Below are positions 33,702 to 43,535 of a DNA stretch of 64,000 bases, piece by piece. The translations under genes and the position numbers were made by a program. The notes under the pieces are model-generated. The model was not told where the DNA came from and did no database searches. It saw only the letters and a program-made list of their open reading frames with translations. Origin of the DNA: HIMB11 sp965657135 (GTDB taxonomy: Bacteria; Pseudomonadota; Alphaproteobacteria; Rhodobacterales; Rhodobacteraceae). The stretch lies in assembly GCA_965657135.1 (NCBI GenBank), contig CBFHNF010000012.1:1-64000 (forward strand). Direction: 5' to 3'. Position 1 is the first letter of the stretch. Each line of letters starts with the position of its first letter.

Positions 33702-35494
33702 CATATCCCTCATTACGCACACCACTGCGCCCGCTTAGCCGTATCTTGCCGGCTCGAGAGCGTGGAGAAAATACAGATGTCATCGAACGTGAAAATATTC
33801 GCGCCAGACACGAGGCAGAAAAAGAGGCCGTGCGCCAGCGTGCGCAAGGGCGTTTGTTGGTTCTGGGAATAGTTTTCATTTGTCTCTACAGTGTGATTGC
33901 AATCCGCGTTGGAGCGGTGTCCTCAAGTGAACCAATGGAGCCGCGCGCACAAAATGCGGGTGCGTCAATCATTGCGCAGCGCGCAGATATCGTCGATCGA
34001 AAAGGTCGTATTTTAGCAACCAACCTCGAGACGCATTCGCTTTATGTCGAAACGGCACATTTGATTGATCCCGAACAAACAGCGCGCGAGCTGGCCATTA
34101 TATTCCCTGACTTAAAGTCGGAAAAATTAATCAATGATTTCAAAAGTAAGCGTAAATTTCTTTGGATAAAAAAGAAAATAAGTCCTGAACAAATGCAGAC
34201 CGTTTATGACATAGGTGATCCTGGTTTGCGGTTCGGTCCGCGTGAAATGCGACTATATCCAAATGGTAAACTTGCCTCTCATGTTCTTGGTGGTTCAAGT
34301 TTTGGGAAAGAGGGGGTTCAGGCCGCCGAACTGGTCGGCGTAGCGGGGGTGGAAAAAACATTCGACGAACGCCTGCGCGATCCAAACATGTCCGGAAAGC
34401 CGCTGGAGTTATCGCTTGATTTGTCCGTTCAAACAGCAGTTGAACAAGTGCTTCATGGCGGCATGAAATTGTTGAATGCGCGTGGTGCCGCAGCAATCCT
34501 AATGGATGTCCAAACGGGCGAGGTTGTCTCAATCGCGTCATTACCTGATTTTGATCCCAACCATCGCCCCGCACCACCCGTACAGGGCAATGCAGCCGAT
34601 AGTCCTCTGTTTAATCGGGCGGTTCAGGGGGTTTATGAATTGGGCTCAACCTTTAAGATTTTCGCAGTGGCACAGGCCATGGACATGGGGTTGCTCAGTC
34701 CTACCACAGTTATGAACACCCAAGGCCCGATCTTATGGGGGAAATTTAAAATCCGCGACTACCATGATTACGGGGCGAAATTGCCCGTTTGGGAGGTGAT
34801 CACCAAATCCTCAAACATTGGTACAGCGCGCATTGCTCAGATGATCGGCGCGGAAGAACAGCAGAAATTTTTAACCAACTTGGGTATGACACAACCGGTA
34901 CGTTTTGAAATGATCGAAGCGACGGGGGGCAAACCTTTGCTGCCCAAGAAATGGTCAGAATTGTCAGCGATGACAATTTCTTATGGACATGGTTTGTCGA
35001 CGACACCCATGCATCTGGCCGTGGGATATGCAGCCATTGCGAATGGCGGGTATCGCATTCAGCCCAGCCTCTTGAAGGGGGGCACGGGCGAGATGCCGGT
35101 GCGCGTCATGTCGGCGGCATCCGCAGCAAACTCGGTAAAAATGCTGCGCGGCGTTGTGACGGATGGCACGGCCTCAATGGGGGATGTTGTGGGTTACGCA
35201 GTTGCGGGGAAAACGGGTACAGCAGATAAACCAAGTGCCCAAGGGCGCTACGAAAAGGACAAGGTGATCGCAACCTTTGCCTCAATTTTTCCTGCTCACG
35301 ATCCGAAGTATGTCTTGGTCGTAACGTTGGATGAGCCTGAAGACACCGCCGGCAGCGAAGCGCGGCGCACCGCAGGTTGGACAGCGGTGCCGGTAGCGGC
35401 TGAAATCATTCGGCGCGTTGCACCGCTTATGGGGATCCGTCCCACGATTGAAGCTGGCGATATTGGTGATATAACGCGGGTGTCTTGGGAATAG
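33698..35494 (+). CDS. ftsI: Peptidoglycan D,D-transpeptidase FtsI (PBP3)
   Basis: This 598-aa class B penicillin-binding protein has a cytoplasmic tail, one membrane helix (about residues 50-70), a pedestal domain with RADIVDRKGRILATNL, and a transpeptidase domain. The active site motifs are STFK (in ELGSTFKIF), SSN and KTGTA (GKTGTADK). It crosslinks septal peptidoglycan together with FtsW, encoded further on in this cluster. Length and domain order are normal. Confidence 0.97.
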   Translation: MTYPSLRTPLRPLSRILPARERGENTDVIERENIRARHEAEKEAVRQRAQGRLLVLGIVFICLYSVIAIRVGAVSSSEPMEPRAQNAGASIIAQRADIVDRKGRILATNLETHSLYVETAHLIDPEQTARELAIIFPDLKSEKLINDFKSKRKFLWIKKKISPEQMQTVYDIGDPGLRFGPREMRLYPNGKLASHVLGGSSFGKEGVQAAELVGVAGVEKTFDERLRDPNMSGKPLELSLDLSVQTAVEQVLHGGMKLLNARGAAAILMDVQTGEVVSIASLPDFDPNHRPAPPVQGNAADSPLFNRAVQGVYELGSTFKIFAVAQAMDMGLLSPTTVMNTQGPILWGKFKIRDYHDYGAKLPVWEVITKSSNIGTARIAQMIGAEEQQKFLTNLGMTQPVRFEMIEATGGKPLLPKKWSELSAMTISYGHGLSTTPMHLAVGYAAIANGGYRIQPSLLKGGTGEMPVRVMSAASAANSVKMLRGVVTDGTASMGDVVGYAVAGKTGTADKPSAQGRYEKDKVIATFASIFPAHDPKYVLVVTLDEPEDTAGSEARRTAGWTAVPVAAEIIRRVAPLMGIRPTIEAGDIGDITRVSWE

Positions 35495-35518
35495 GTAGAA
35501 CAGAGGGTTTCACAGTAT

Positions 35519-37003
35519 ATGGCCAAACACGCGGTATCTCTTCAAAGCCTAGGCTTGGCCCTCGATGTACAAGGTGAGATCGAAATTACAGGTCTTGCTC
35601 TAGACAATCGGCAAGTGCGGGTCGGAGATTTGTTTGCAGCCCTTCCCGGAAGTATGGTACACGGTGCTAAATTTGCACAGGCCGCCTTAGACGCGGGTGC
35701 CGCTGCGGTTTTGACAGATGAGGCTGGTTTGCAAGAATTATCGGGGGTTTCCTCCGCGCCTATCATCTGCGTACCAGACGTGCGTGCGGCCTTCGCACGC
35801 GCCGCTGCATTGTTTTACGGTGGACAGCCCAAAACAATGGTGGCCGTCACTGGCACAAACGGCAAAACCTCAATCGCAAGCTTCTGTCGCCAAATTTGGA
35901 CGGAACTGGATAAGCAGGCCATAAACGTTGGAACAACTGGGGTGGAAGGGGCCTTTACAACGCCGCTACGTCACACCACGCCTGACACACTGACCCTGCA
36001 TCGTGTTCTAGCGGATGCAAAATCTGCAGGTGTCACGCATGCTGCGATGGAGGCATCCTCCCATGGATTGGATCAGCACCGCCTAGACGGGGTCCGCATT
36101 CGCGCGGCAGGGTTTGCCAATTTTACCCAAGATCACCTAGATTATCATGAGACTTTTGAGGCCTATTTCGATGCCAAAGCGGGATTGTTCGATCGCATTT
36201 TACCCGATGATGGAACCGCCGTTTTAAATATTGACGACGCAAAACTTGCAGAGTTTGCGAGGGCGTTAAACGAACGCGGGGTCAAAACCGTAACTCTTGG
36301 GCGGGACGAGGGCGCCGATTTACAACTTGAGACGGCGCGCTTTGATGGGATGGGGCAGGATGTACGCTTTTTGTTTCAGGGGAAAACCTATCAAAAGCGG
36401 CTGAGCCTGATTGGGGAATTTCAGGCGAGCAATGTATTAATGGCAGCATTGTTAGTTATTGCTGCTGGTGAAACGCCATCCCATGTTTTTGACACGCTAG
36501 AACATTTGGAAACGGTACGGGGACGGATGCAGTTCGCCGCCAAACGCGGCAATGGTGCATCGGTATTTGTTGATTATGCCCACACCCCCGATGCTGTGAA
36601 GACTGCGCTTCAGGCGTTTCGCCCGCATGTTATGGGACGCATGATTGCAATTATCGGGGCCGGCGGGGATCGTGATGTGATCAAGCGACCGTTAATGGCG
36701 GCAGAGGCAGTGAATCATGCCGATTTCGTCATCGTCACTGATGACAACCCACGCAGCGAAGATCCAGCAGTGATCAGGCAAATGGTCATGGATGGGGGCA
36801 AAGGTGCTGGGCACATTGTTGAGGTCGCAGACCGCGCCGAGGCAATATTGCGCGCGGTAGACATGTTGGGTGCGGGGGATGGATTAATCATCACGGGAAA
36901 GGGTCATGAAACAGGGCAAATCATCGGGGACGATGTTTTACCGTTTGATGATGTTGAACAAGCATCGGTTGCGGTCCAGACGTTAGATGGGATGATGTTA
37001 TGA
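35519..37003 (+). CDS. murE: UDP-MurNAc-Ala-Glu:meso-diaminopimelate ligase MurE
   Basis: The 494-aa Mur ligase starts at ATG 35519 behind GAGGG. It shows the N-terminal UDP-binding domain (LDNRQVRVGDLFAALPG), the central ATPase with GTNGKTS, the TTPDTLTLH and EASSHGLDQHR stretches, and a C-terminal domain with TDDNPRSEDP, the DNPR motif that selects meso-diaminopimelate over lysine. It adds the third residue of the stem peptide. It overlaps murF by four bases. Confidence 0.97.
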   Translation: MAKHAVSLQSLGLALDVQGEIEITGLALDNRQVRVGDLFAALPGSMVHGAKFAQAALDAGAAAVLTDEAGLQELSGVSSAPIICVPDVRAAFARAAALFYGGQPKTMVAVTGTNGKTSIASFCRQIWTELDKQAINVGTTGVEGAFTTPLRHTTPDTLTLHRVLADAKSAGVTHAAMEASSHGLDQHRLDGVRIRAAGFANFTQDHLDYHETFEAYFDAKAGLFDRILPDDGTAVLNIDDAKLAEFARALNERGVKTVTLGRDEGADLQLETARFDGMGQDVRFLFQGKTYQKRLSLIGEFQASNVLMAALLVIAAGETPSHVFDTLEHLETVRGRMQFAAKRGNGASVFVDYAHTPDAVKTALQAFRPHVMGRMIAIIGAGGDRDVIKRPLMAAEAVNHADFVIVTDDNPRSEDPAVIRQMVMDGGKGAGHIVEVADRAEAILRAVDMLGAGDGLIITGKGHETGQIIGDDVLPFDDVEQASVAVQTLDGMML

Positions 37004-38391
37004 CATTATGGAGCGCACAAGAAGCCGCGCGCGCAACGGGTGGACGAGCGATCGGTGATTGGACCGTAACAGGCGTATCGATTGATACACGTTCGTTATT
37101 AGCAGGTGATTTATTTGTTGCACTCTCTGCTGCGCGCGATGGTCATGATTTTGTTTCAACTGCCTTGGCCAATGGTGCTGGCGCCGCGCTGGTGTCGCGC
37201 AGGCCGCATGATGTTGATGAAACGGCGCCTCTTTTGCTTGTGGATGATGTGCAAGTGGCGCTTGAGGATTTGGCGCGCGCAGCGCGGACCCGAACCCAAG
37301 CGCGCGTCATTGCTGTCACGGGATCTGTCGGCAAAACATCTACTAAGGAAATGTTGCGTGAAATGTTGACTGTTTGCGGCAAAACGCATGCCTCTGTCGC
37401 TAGCTACAACAATCATTGGGGGGTTCCGTTGACACTGGCGCGTATGCCGCGCGACACTGCCTTTGCGGTCATTGAAATTGGGATGAATCATCCAGGTGAA
37501 ATCGCACCCTTGTCAAAAATGGCAGCGCCCGACGTTGCAATGGTGACTACAGTTGCTGAGGTGCATTTAGAGGCATTTGACGATATTTCAGGCATCGCCA
37601 TCGAAAAGGCATCCATCATTGATGGCTTCGTCGCAGACGGTGTCGCAGTGATCAATGCGGATACGCCCTGCACTGGGTTGCTTAAGGCCTACACGCAAAA
37701 TGTAAACACTCGGTGGTTCGGTGAACATACGGAACAGGCCTCTATCGGCGACGTTCAAATCAGTCAGGGTATGATGCAGGCGGAATTATGGGTGGATGGT
37801 GCCAAATACGGTGTCAGCATTCATTCAGCTGGGCGACATTTTGTACAAAATGCCTTGGGTGCGCTACTTGCTGTTGGTTATTTAGGGGTGGATCGCGCAG
37901 TCGCTGCGCGCGGACTCGCGAATTGGAGCCCAGTTGGTGGACGTGGCGCGCGCCAGAGGTTGGATATCGGGAATGGAACGTTGGACCTGATCGATGATGC
38001 CTATAACGCAAACCCAACCTCTCTTCGGGCGGCGATGCAGGTTTTGGCAGAGGCGGACGCCCGCCGAAAAATCGCCTTTTTGGGTGACATGCAGGAGTTG
38101 GGCGAAAAAGAACACGCGTTTCATCGCGATGTCGCGCTTTGGCCCTGCACGGTTGCAATCGATGTTATCCACACGGTGGGCCCACTGATGAAATCACTGC
38201 ACGACGCATTGCCAGATGGAAAACGGGGACTGCATTTTGATGAAACTGTGTCGATGGCGGCTCAGGCCCCCAACCTGGTGCAGGCAGGAGATGCGGTTCT
38301 ATTAAAGGCGTCGCTTAGCATGAACATGCGCAAAGTTGTTGACGCGCTCAAAGATTTAAGCCATCCGCCTAAGGACAACAAGGGACTTTAA
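37000..38391 (+). CDS. murF: UDP-MurNAc-tripeptide:D-Ala-D-Ala ligase MurF
   Basis: The 463-aa Mur ligase has an N-terminal domain with SIDTRSLLAGDLFVAL, the ATP site GSVGKTSTKEML, YNNHWGVPLTLARMP and EIGMNHPGEI, then the C-terminal DDAYNANPTS segment specific for MurF. It adds D-alanyl-D-alanine and completes the UDP-MurNAc pentapeptide. It sits three bases before mraY, so they are transcribed and probably translated together. Confidence 0.96.
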   Translation: MTLWSAQEAARATGGRAIGDWTVTGVSIDTRSLLAGDLFVALSAARDGHDFVSTALANGAGAALVSRRPHDVDETAPLLLVDDVQVALEDLARAARTRTQARVIAVTGSVGKTSTKEMLREMLTVCGKTHASVASYNNHWGVPLTLARMPRDTAFAVIEIGMNHPGEIAPLSKMAAPDVAMVTTVAEVHLEAFDDISGIAIEKASIIDGFVADGVAVINADTPCTGLLKAYTQNVNTRWFGEHTEQASIGDVQISQGMMQAELWVDGAKYGVSIHSAGRHFVQNALGALLAVGYLGVDRAVAARGLANWSPVGGRGARQRLDIGNGTLDLIDDAYNANPTSLRAAMQVLAEADARRKIAFLGDMQELGEKEHAFHRDVALWPCTVAIDVIHTVGPLMKSLHDALPDGKRGLHFDETVSMAAQAPNLVQAGDAVLLKASLSMNMRKVVDALKDLSHPPKDNKGL

Positions 38392-38393
38392 CA

Positions 38394-39476
38394 ATGCTCT
38401 ACTTACTTACGGCGCTGTCTGATGGCGGTGATTTTTTCAACCTATTCCGCTATATCACATTCCGTGCTGGTGGTGCGTTTTTTACAGCGCTCTTCTTTGG
38501 GTTCATTTTTGGCCGCCCTCTGATAAACGTTTTGCGACGCAAGCAGGGCAAGGGTCAGCCGATCCGCGATGATGGACCCGAGGGCCATTTTCTAAAGGCA
38601 GGGACCCCGACAATGGGGGGTTTATTGATCCTATCCGCATTGATGACATCAACATTTTTGTGGGCGCGATTAGACAATGTTTTTGTTTGGGTGGTTTTGT
38701 TGGTCACCGTATCATTTGGTTTGATTGGATTTGCAGATGACTATGCCAAGGTCAGCAAACAAAACACAGATGGCGTTTCGGGCAAGATGCGTCTGGGACT
38801 CGGGTTTGTTATCGCGGCTCTGGCCGCGCTTGCCTGTGCGTGGGCGCACCCGACAGATTTGCAAAATCAACTGGCTCTACCAGTGTTCAAGGATACATTG
38901 TTCAATCTTGGTTTCCTATATATCCCATTTGCAATGGTCGTGATTGTTGGATCAGCAAATGCAGTGAATTTGACCGATGGTTTGGATGGATTGGCCATTA
39001 TGCCATCGATGATCGCAGCGGGCGCATTGGGCGTTATCGCTTATGCCGTTGGACGCGTGGATTTTACCGAATATTTGGACGTTCACTATGTGCCTGGCAC
39101 GGGTGAAATCCTAATCTTCTGTTCAGCACTCATTGGCGGCGGTCTTGGTTTTTTGTGGTATAATGCGCCCCCTGCCGCCGTGTTTATGGGGGATACTGGT
39201 TCGCTTGCTCTTGGTGGGGCATTGGGCGCAATCGCCGTTGCCACCAAACACGAAATCGTTTGGGCCATCATTGGTGGGTTGTTCGTGGTTGAGGCACTGT
39301 CTGTGATCATCCAAGTTTTGTATTTCAAGCGTACGGGAAAGCGTGTGTTTCTAATGGCGCCGATCCATCACCATTTTGAAAAAAAGGGATGGGCTGAACC
39401 CCAAATTGTGATCCGTTTTTGGATCATTGCCCTTATTCTGGCAATGATCGGAATGGCGACGTTGAAGGTCAGATAA
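38394..39476 (+). CDS. mraY: Phospho-MurNAc-pentapeptide transferase MraY
   Basis: The 360-aa protein has about ten membrane helices. Conserved cytoplasmic motifs include TPTMGG, GFADDYAK (the DD pair that binds magnesium), NLTDGLDGLA, and the C-terminal APIHHHFEKKGW that carries the HHH triplet. It transfers phospho-MurNAc-pentapeptide from UDP to undecaprenyl phosphate, giving lipid I. Followed after 10 bases by murD. Confidence 0.98.
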   Translation: MLYLLTALSDGGDFFNLFRYITFRAGGAFFTALFFGFIFGRPLINVLRRKQGKGQPIRDDGPEGHFLKAGTPTMGGLLILSALMTSTFLWARLDNVFVWVVLLVTVSFGLIGFADDYAKVSKQNTDGVSGKMRLGLGFVIAALAALACAWAHPTDLQNQLALPVFKDTLFNLGFLYIPFAMVVIVGSANAVNLTDGLDGLAIMPSMIAAGALGVIAYAVGRVDFTEYLDVHYVPGTGEILIFCSALIGGGLGFLWYNAPPAAVFMGDTGSLALGGALGAIAVATKHEIVWAIIGGLFVVEALSVIIQVLYFKRTGKRVFLMAPIHHHFEKKGWAEPQIVIRFWIIALILAMIGMATLKVR

Positions 39477-39486
39477 GGAGCCTAAC

Positions 39487-40884
39487 GTGATCGAAATTGG
39501 GGGAGTAACTGATCAACGATACGCGGTCCTTGGACTTGGGCGTTCTGGGCTTGCTGTTGCGCGGGCGTTGTCGGCGGGCGGCGTGGACGTTGTTGTTTGG
39601 GACGACGACGAACAGGCGCGCATACGGGCTGCTGTTGATGGCCTCGACGTGCATGATTTGAACCGCGTCGACTGGGCCACGATTGATTGCCTGATCATAT
39701 CACCTGGCATCCCGCATCTGTATCCAAAACCACATCCAATCATCGCCGCAGCCCTACAAGCGGGGGTTGTTTTGGACAATGATGTTGGATTATTTTTTCA
39801 ATTCTTTGCCCAGTCAGGTTGGGCAGAGTTTGATCAGGAACCCAAAATCGTAGCGGTTACCGGATCAAACGGAAAATCCACAACCTCTGCCTTGATCCAC
39901 CATGTTTTAAAGGCGTCGGGGCGCCCAACGCAGCTGGCTGGAAACATTGGTCTTGGTGTCTTTGATCTCGACCCCGCGCATGACGGCGAAGTCATTGTTT
40001 TGGAACTCTCCAGCTACCAAACCGAGCTTGCTCGTTCGCTGACGCCGGACGTGGGGGTTTGGACGAATATTTCTGCGGATCACTTGGATCGGCATGGGGG
40101 GATGGGGGGATATGTGGCGGCCAAACGGCGCCTGTTTATTGAGGGGGGACCGGATCGCGCCATCATAGGAGTGGATGAGATTGAGGGACAGTTTTTGGCC
40201 AATCAACTCTCCCAAGCGCGGGTGGATGATCGGGTCATTCGCATCAGTGCCCACCAAAAACTTGACGGGCCCGTATGGTATGTTTTTGCACGCAAAGGGT
40301 TCCTTTCTGAATACCGCAAATCGCGCCAAGTGGCCTCAATCGATCTGCGCAATATCGCGGGATTGCCCGGTGTGCATAACCACCAAAACGCCTGCGCGGC
40401 CTATGGGGTCTTGCGCACGCTTGGCCTGTCACCCCGTGTGATTGAAGAGGGGTTTAAATCCTTCGCAGGACTTGCACATCGGTCGCAATTTGTGCGTGAA
40501 ATCAAAGGTGTACGCTATATCAATGATAGCAAGGCCACAAACATTGATGCCGCTGCCAAAGCATTGCAAGCCTTCAAAAACATCCGCTGGATCTGCGGTG
40601 GTCTGATGAAAGAGGGGGGCGTTGACGCTCTGCACGACATCGCCAAAACCTCGGTGAAAAAGGCCTATGTCATTGGACGAGAGGCCGCAGAATTCGCCCG
40701 CCAAATCGGGATCACGGCCGAGGTTTGTACAACCATGCAGGCGGCGGTTCAGGCGGCGGCACGGGACGCAGAAACGGGGGATACCGTGCTGCTGGCCCCT
40801 GCGGCGGCAAGCTTTGATCAATACGACAATTTCGAAATGCGCGGTCAGGATTTCATCGACCACACACATGCAATCACAGGTTGA
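39487..40884 (+). CDS. murD: UDP-MurNAc-Ala:D-glutamate ligase MurD
   Basis: The 465-aa Mur ligase starts at GTG 39487 behind AAGGAG. It has the N-terminal nucleotide domain (VLGLGRSGLAVARAL), the ATP site VTGSNGKSTTSALI, the ELSSYQTE segment and NISADHLDRHGG typical of MurD, and the C-terminal FNDSKATN-like INDSKATNIDAAAKAL. It adds D-glutamate to UDP-MurNAc-alanine. The normal next gene in the cluster, ftsW, is displaced by an inserted TPR gene and a flavoprotein gene on the other strand. Confidence 0.97.
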   Translation: MIEIGGVTDQRYAVLGLGRSGLAVARALSAGGVDVVVWDDDEQARIRAAVDGLDVHDLNRVDWATIDCLIISPGIPHLYPKPHPIIAAALQAGVVLDNDVGLFFQFFAQSGWAEFDQEPKIVAVTGSNGKSTTSALIHHVLKASGRPTQLAGNIGLGVFDLDPAHDGEVIVLELSSYQTELARSLTPDVGVWTNISADHLDRHGGMGGYVAAKRRLFIEGGPDRAIIGVDEIEGQFLANQLSQARVDDRVIRISAHQKLDGPVWYVFARKGFLSEYRKSRQVASIDLRNIAGLPGVHNHQNACAAYGVLRTLGLSPRVIEEGFKSFAGLAHRSQFVREIKGVRYINDSKATNIDAAAKALQAFKNIRWICGGLMKEGGVDALHDIAKTSVKKAYVIGREAAEFARQIGITAEVCTTMQAAVQAAARDAETGDTVLLAPAAASFDQYDNFEMRGQDFIDHTHAITG

Positions 40885-40912
40885 TTATACCCTAAATTCC
40901 ATGTCAGCACAG

Positions 40913-40941
40913 CGTCAGTAACACGTCGGTATCACGTCGGT
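40913..40941 (+). repeat. Three CGTCRGT heptamers at 11-base period
   Basis: CGTCAGT (40913-40919), CGTCGGT (40924-40930) and CGTCGGT (40935-40941) lie in exact 11-base register in the 88-base gap between murD and the TPR gene. One copy per helical turn on the same face suggests a protein-binding array near the promoter of the TPR gene; it could also be simple slippage. Confidence 0.6.
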
Positions 40942-40972
40942 GCGCAGCGCGCATGTAATTTAGGAATTGTCA

Positions 40973-42127
40973 GTGGATGCATTTAAAGATTTATGGGCAA
41001 ATTTTTCGACTTGTTTGATTGACTACCAAAACCACCTTGTCGCTGGGGCGGCGTTGATGGCAATCGTTGGTAGAGTGTCTATGGAAGTCAAATCGTTGTG
41101 CAATTGGGTTCGACCATCTGAAGAAAAAGACGCGCCACCAACCAATAATTCTGAAATCAACATTAATAATAACGGCGACGGGAATGCGGCAGGGCGCGAT
41201 ATCAAAGTGACGTATTATCATTCCAACCCCAGTAACCTAGACAGATATATTCAAAGTATCGAACGCCAACTGTCTGGTTTTCAAGATCGTTTGGAACGGG
41301 CAAATGCGGACAAGGGCGCGTTGTCATCTGAAAATCGAATCCTGTTGGATCAAATTAATGATTTGAAATCAAAATTGGCAAATGCCGCGACTGAATTAGA
41401 ACAGGCGAAAAAACGGGTTGCGGATACGGAACAACGTTTGGCCGCCAACTCAAACACGATTGATCCAGAACAACTGGAACAGGCGCGGCGCATGTTGCGG
41501 GACTTTGATTTTGACGGTGCCGAAAAAATCTTTCGGGGGATTGTAGGGGCGAGTGAGCAGGCCATTCGACAATCGGCCTCTGCCGAATTTGGGTTGGGCC
41601 AAATCGCAGAAGAGCGTGTCAATTGGAACGCCGCCTATCAGCATTACAAACGCGCCTATGATTTTGATAATGATAATCCACAATATGCACAGGCATACGC
41701 GATAATTGCAACGCGTATGGGCCGATATCCAGAGGCCGTGCAGATATTTGAAACCGCGTTGCAACAGGTGAAGGATTCAGGGAAAAAGGGGACAGAGGAC
41801 CATGCCAAGGCACTCAACAACCTCGCAATCCCTTACTTTGCCCAAAAGAATTTTGCGCTGGCCGAACCGATGTATGAAAGGGCGCTGTCAATTTTCCGCG
41901 GTGTGTTGGGAAATGATCACCCCGATACGGCGATGAGCCTGAACAACCTCGCCAACCTATACAGTGATCAAGTGCGGTATGCCGAGGCAAAACCGCTGTT
42001 GAAAGACGCGGCTGAGATTTTGGAACTGACGTTGAGGTTGGCGCATCCGAATACCAAGAGAGTGCGCGAGAATTATGAGAAGTTGTTGGCGAAGATGAAG
42101 GAGCAGGGGGCAGCTGGAGCCAAATAG
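40973..42127 (+). CDS. TPR protein with GDGN-AGRDI motif and coiled coil
   Basis: The protein is 384 aa from GTG 40973, which has AGGA about seven bases upstream; a TTG at 40967 is too close to that site. Residues about 20-40 form a weak hydrophobic segment. Next comes an asparagine-rich motif, INNNGDGNAAGRDI, of the kind found next to coiled coils in many bacterial STAND, CHAT-type and effector-associated proteins. A coiled coil follows (about 80-155), then at least four tetratricopeptide repeats; the last two are kinesin-light-chain-like (HAKALNNLAIPYFAQ, DTAMSLNNLANLYSDQ). It has no enzymatic domain. Its location inside a very conserved cluster points to insertion. A scaffold or sensor role, perhaps in stress or defence signalling, is only a guess. 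Confidence 0.8.
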   Translation: MDAFKDLWANFSTCLIDYQNHLVAGAALMAIVGRVSMEVKSLCNWVRPSEEKDAPPTNNSEININNNGDGNAAGRDIKVTYYHSNPSNLDRYIQSIERQLSGFQDRLERANADKGALSSENRILLDQINDLKSKLANAATELEQAKKRVADTEQRLAANSNTIDPEQLEQARRMLRDFDFDGAEKIFRGIVGASEQAIRQSASAEFGLGQIAEERVNWNAAYQHYKRAYDFDNDNPQYAQAYAIIATRMGRYPEAVQIFETALQQVKDSGKKGTEDHAKALNNLAIPYFAQKNFALAEPMYERALSIFRGVLGNDHPDTAMSLNNLANLYSDQVRYAEAKPLLKDAAEILELTLRLAHPNTKRVRENYEKLLAKMKEQGAAGAK

Positions 42128-42356
42128 GTTCAAGCGATGTCGAATTGTTTGTTTAGCGTTTGGTTTTATTTATCCAGATCATGCGCGGTTGCAGCTTAGC
42201 GGTGACGTCTGCATCAGCGATTGGATTTGATCGCCTTATTGACGGGCTGGCACAGAACGCCAAGCTGTCCGAGGTGGCGACGAAGGCGCCGCCTGTGTGG
42301 CGGGCCGCGCCTTGCCAATTGAACGATTGGCAGGACGCAAAATTTCACGCGGGTTT

Positions 42357-43535
42357 TCATAAGCCTGCGGTAATATCGCGGGCGGCGGCGACACCACTGC
42401 TCCAGGCCCATTGGAAGTTATAGCCGCCCAGCCAGCCTGTGACATCCATCGCCTCACCCACGAAATAAAGCCCATGCTCCCGTTTGGACATCATGGATTT
42501 TGACGACACCTCTGTGGTGGCGATGCCGCCCAAAGTGACCTCGGCCGTGCGATACCCCTCGGACCCGCTGGGGCGCAGGGTCCAGTTTTGCAGGGTGTCA
42601 AACAACGATTGCAGTCGCGCATCGGACCAATCGGCCAGATTGCCCGATAAATCCAGATCAGCCGCCAGATGGTCCACCAGACGCGCGGGCAGGTGGGTGG
42701 CCAGTTCGGTTTTAAAATTGCGCCGACCGCTGATTTGGCGTTGATCGCGCAGGGCCGTCATGGTGGTGCCATTGGGCGTTAGGTTTAGGGTGATGTCCTG
42801 TCCTTCGTTCCAATAGCTGCTGATTTGCAAGATGGCCGGACCCGACAGGCCGCGGTGGGTGAACAACATCGCCTCATCAAATACACCATCGCCTGCGCGC
42901 GCCTGAACGGGCAGGGACACGCCCGAGATTTCGGAAAACCGTCCGTCAGAAAAGGTAAAGGGCACCAGCGCAGGGCGCGTTTGCGTGACCCGCATCCCAA
43001 ATTGCGTCGCTAGGTCATAGGCAAAGCCCGTGGCCCCCATTTTCGGAATGGATTTGCCACCCGTCGCAATGACCAGATTTTTGCATGTCAGGGTGTCGAT
43101 GCGATCCCCCCTGATGGCGTCCAAGGTGAAGATGCCGTTTTCATGGCGCACATTGGTGACAGAGGTTTTCAACCAAAGCTCTGCCCCCGCTGCCTGCATC
43201 AAATCGTGCAGCATGGCGATGATATCCTTGGCCGAGGTGTCGCAAAACAACTGGCCCAGCGTTTTTTCATGATAGGGGATGTCGTAACGCTGCACCAAAT
43301 CGATGAAATCCCATTGGGTATAGCGCGCCAATGCGGATTTCGCGAAATGGGTGTTTTCGGATAAGAATTTTTCAGCGTTTGTGTAGATATTGGTGAAATT
43401 ACACCGCCCCCCACCCGAGATGCGGATTTTTTCGCCCGCCGCCTTGGCATGATCGATAACCAGTGCATCCCGTGTATGAGCAGCACACATCATACCCGCG
43501 GCACCCGCGCCAATTATAATGGTTTCAAATCGCAT
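42357..43535 (-). CDS. NAD(P)/FAD-dependent oxidoreductase, HI0933/YhiN family
   Basis: This 392-aa flavoprotein is read from the ATG at 43535; the longer upstream frame lacks homology. It has the FAD motif IIIGAGAAGMMCAA, the family-specific SGGGRCNFTN, the central NLVIATGGKSIPKMGATG and the C-terminal FVGEAMDVTGWLGGYNFQWAWSSG. HI0933/YhiN/BaiN-like proteins are widespread but mostly of unknown function; a reductase role has been shown for BaiN. It lies antisense between the TPR gene and ftsW, so it interrupts the division cluster. Its DNA looks clearly richer in G and C than ftsW and murG next to it. Confidence 0.9.
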   Translation of the reverse strand: MRFETIIIGAGAAGMMCAAHTRDALVIDHAKAAGEKIRISGGGRCNFTNIYTNAEKFLSENTHFAKSALARYTQWDFIDLVQRYDIPYHEKTLGQLFCDTSAKDIIAMLHDLMQAAGAELWLKTSVTNVRHENGIFTLDAIRGDRIDTLTCKNLVIATGGKSIPKMGATGFAYDLATQFGMRVTQTRPALVPFTFSDGRFSEISGVSLPVQARAGDGVFDEAMLFTHRGLSGPAILQISSYWNEGQDITLNLTPNGTTMTALRDQRQISGRRNFKTELATHLPARLVDHLAADLDLSGNLADWSDARLQSLFDTLQNWTLRPSGSEGYRTAEVTLGGIATTEVSSKSMMSKREHGLYFVGEAMDVTGWLGGYNFQWAWSSGVAAARDITAGL

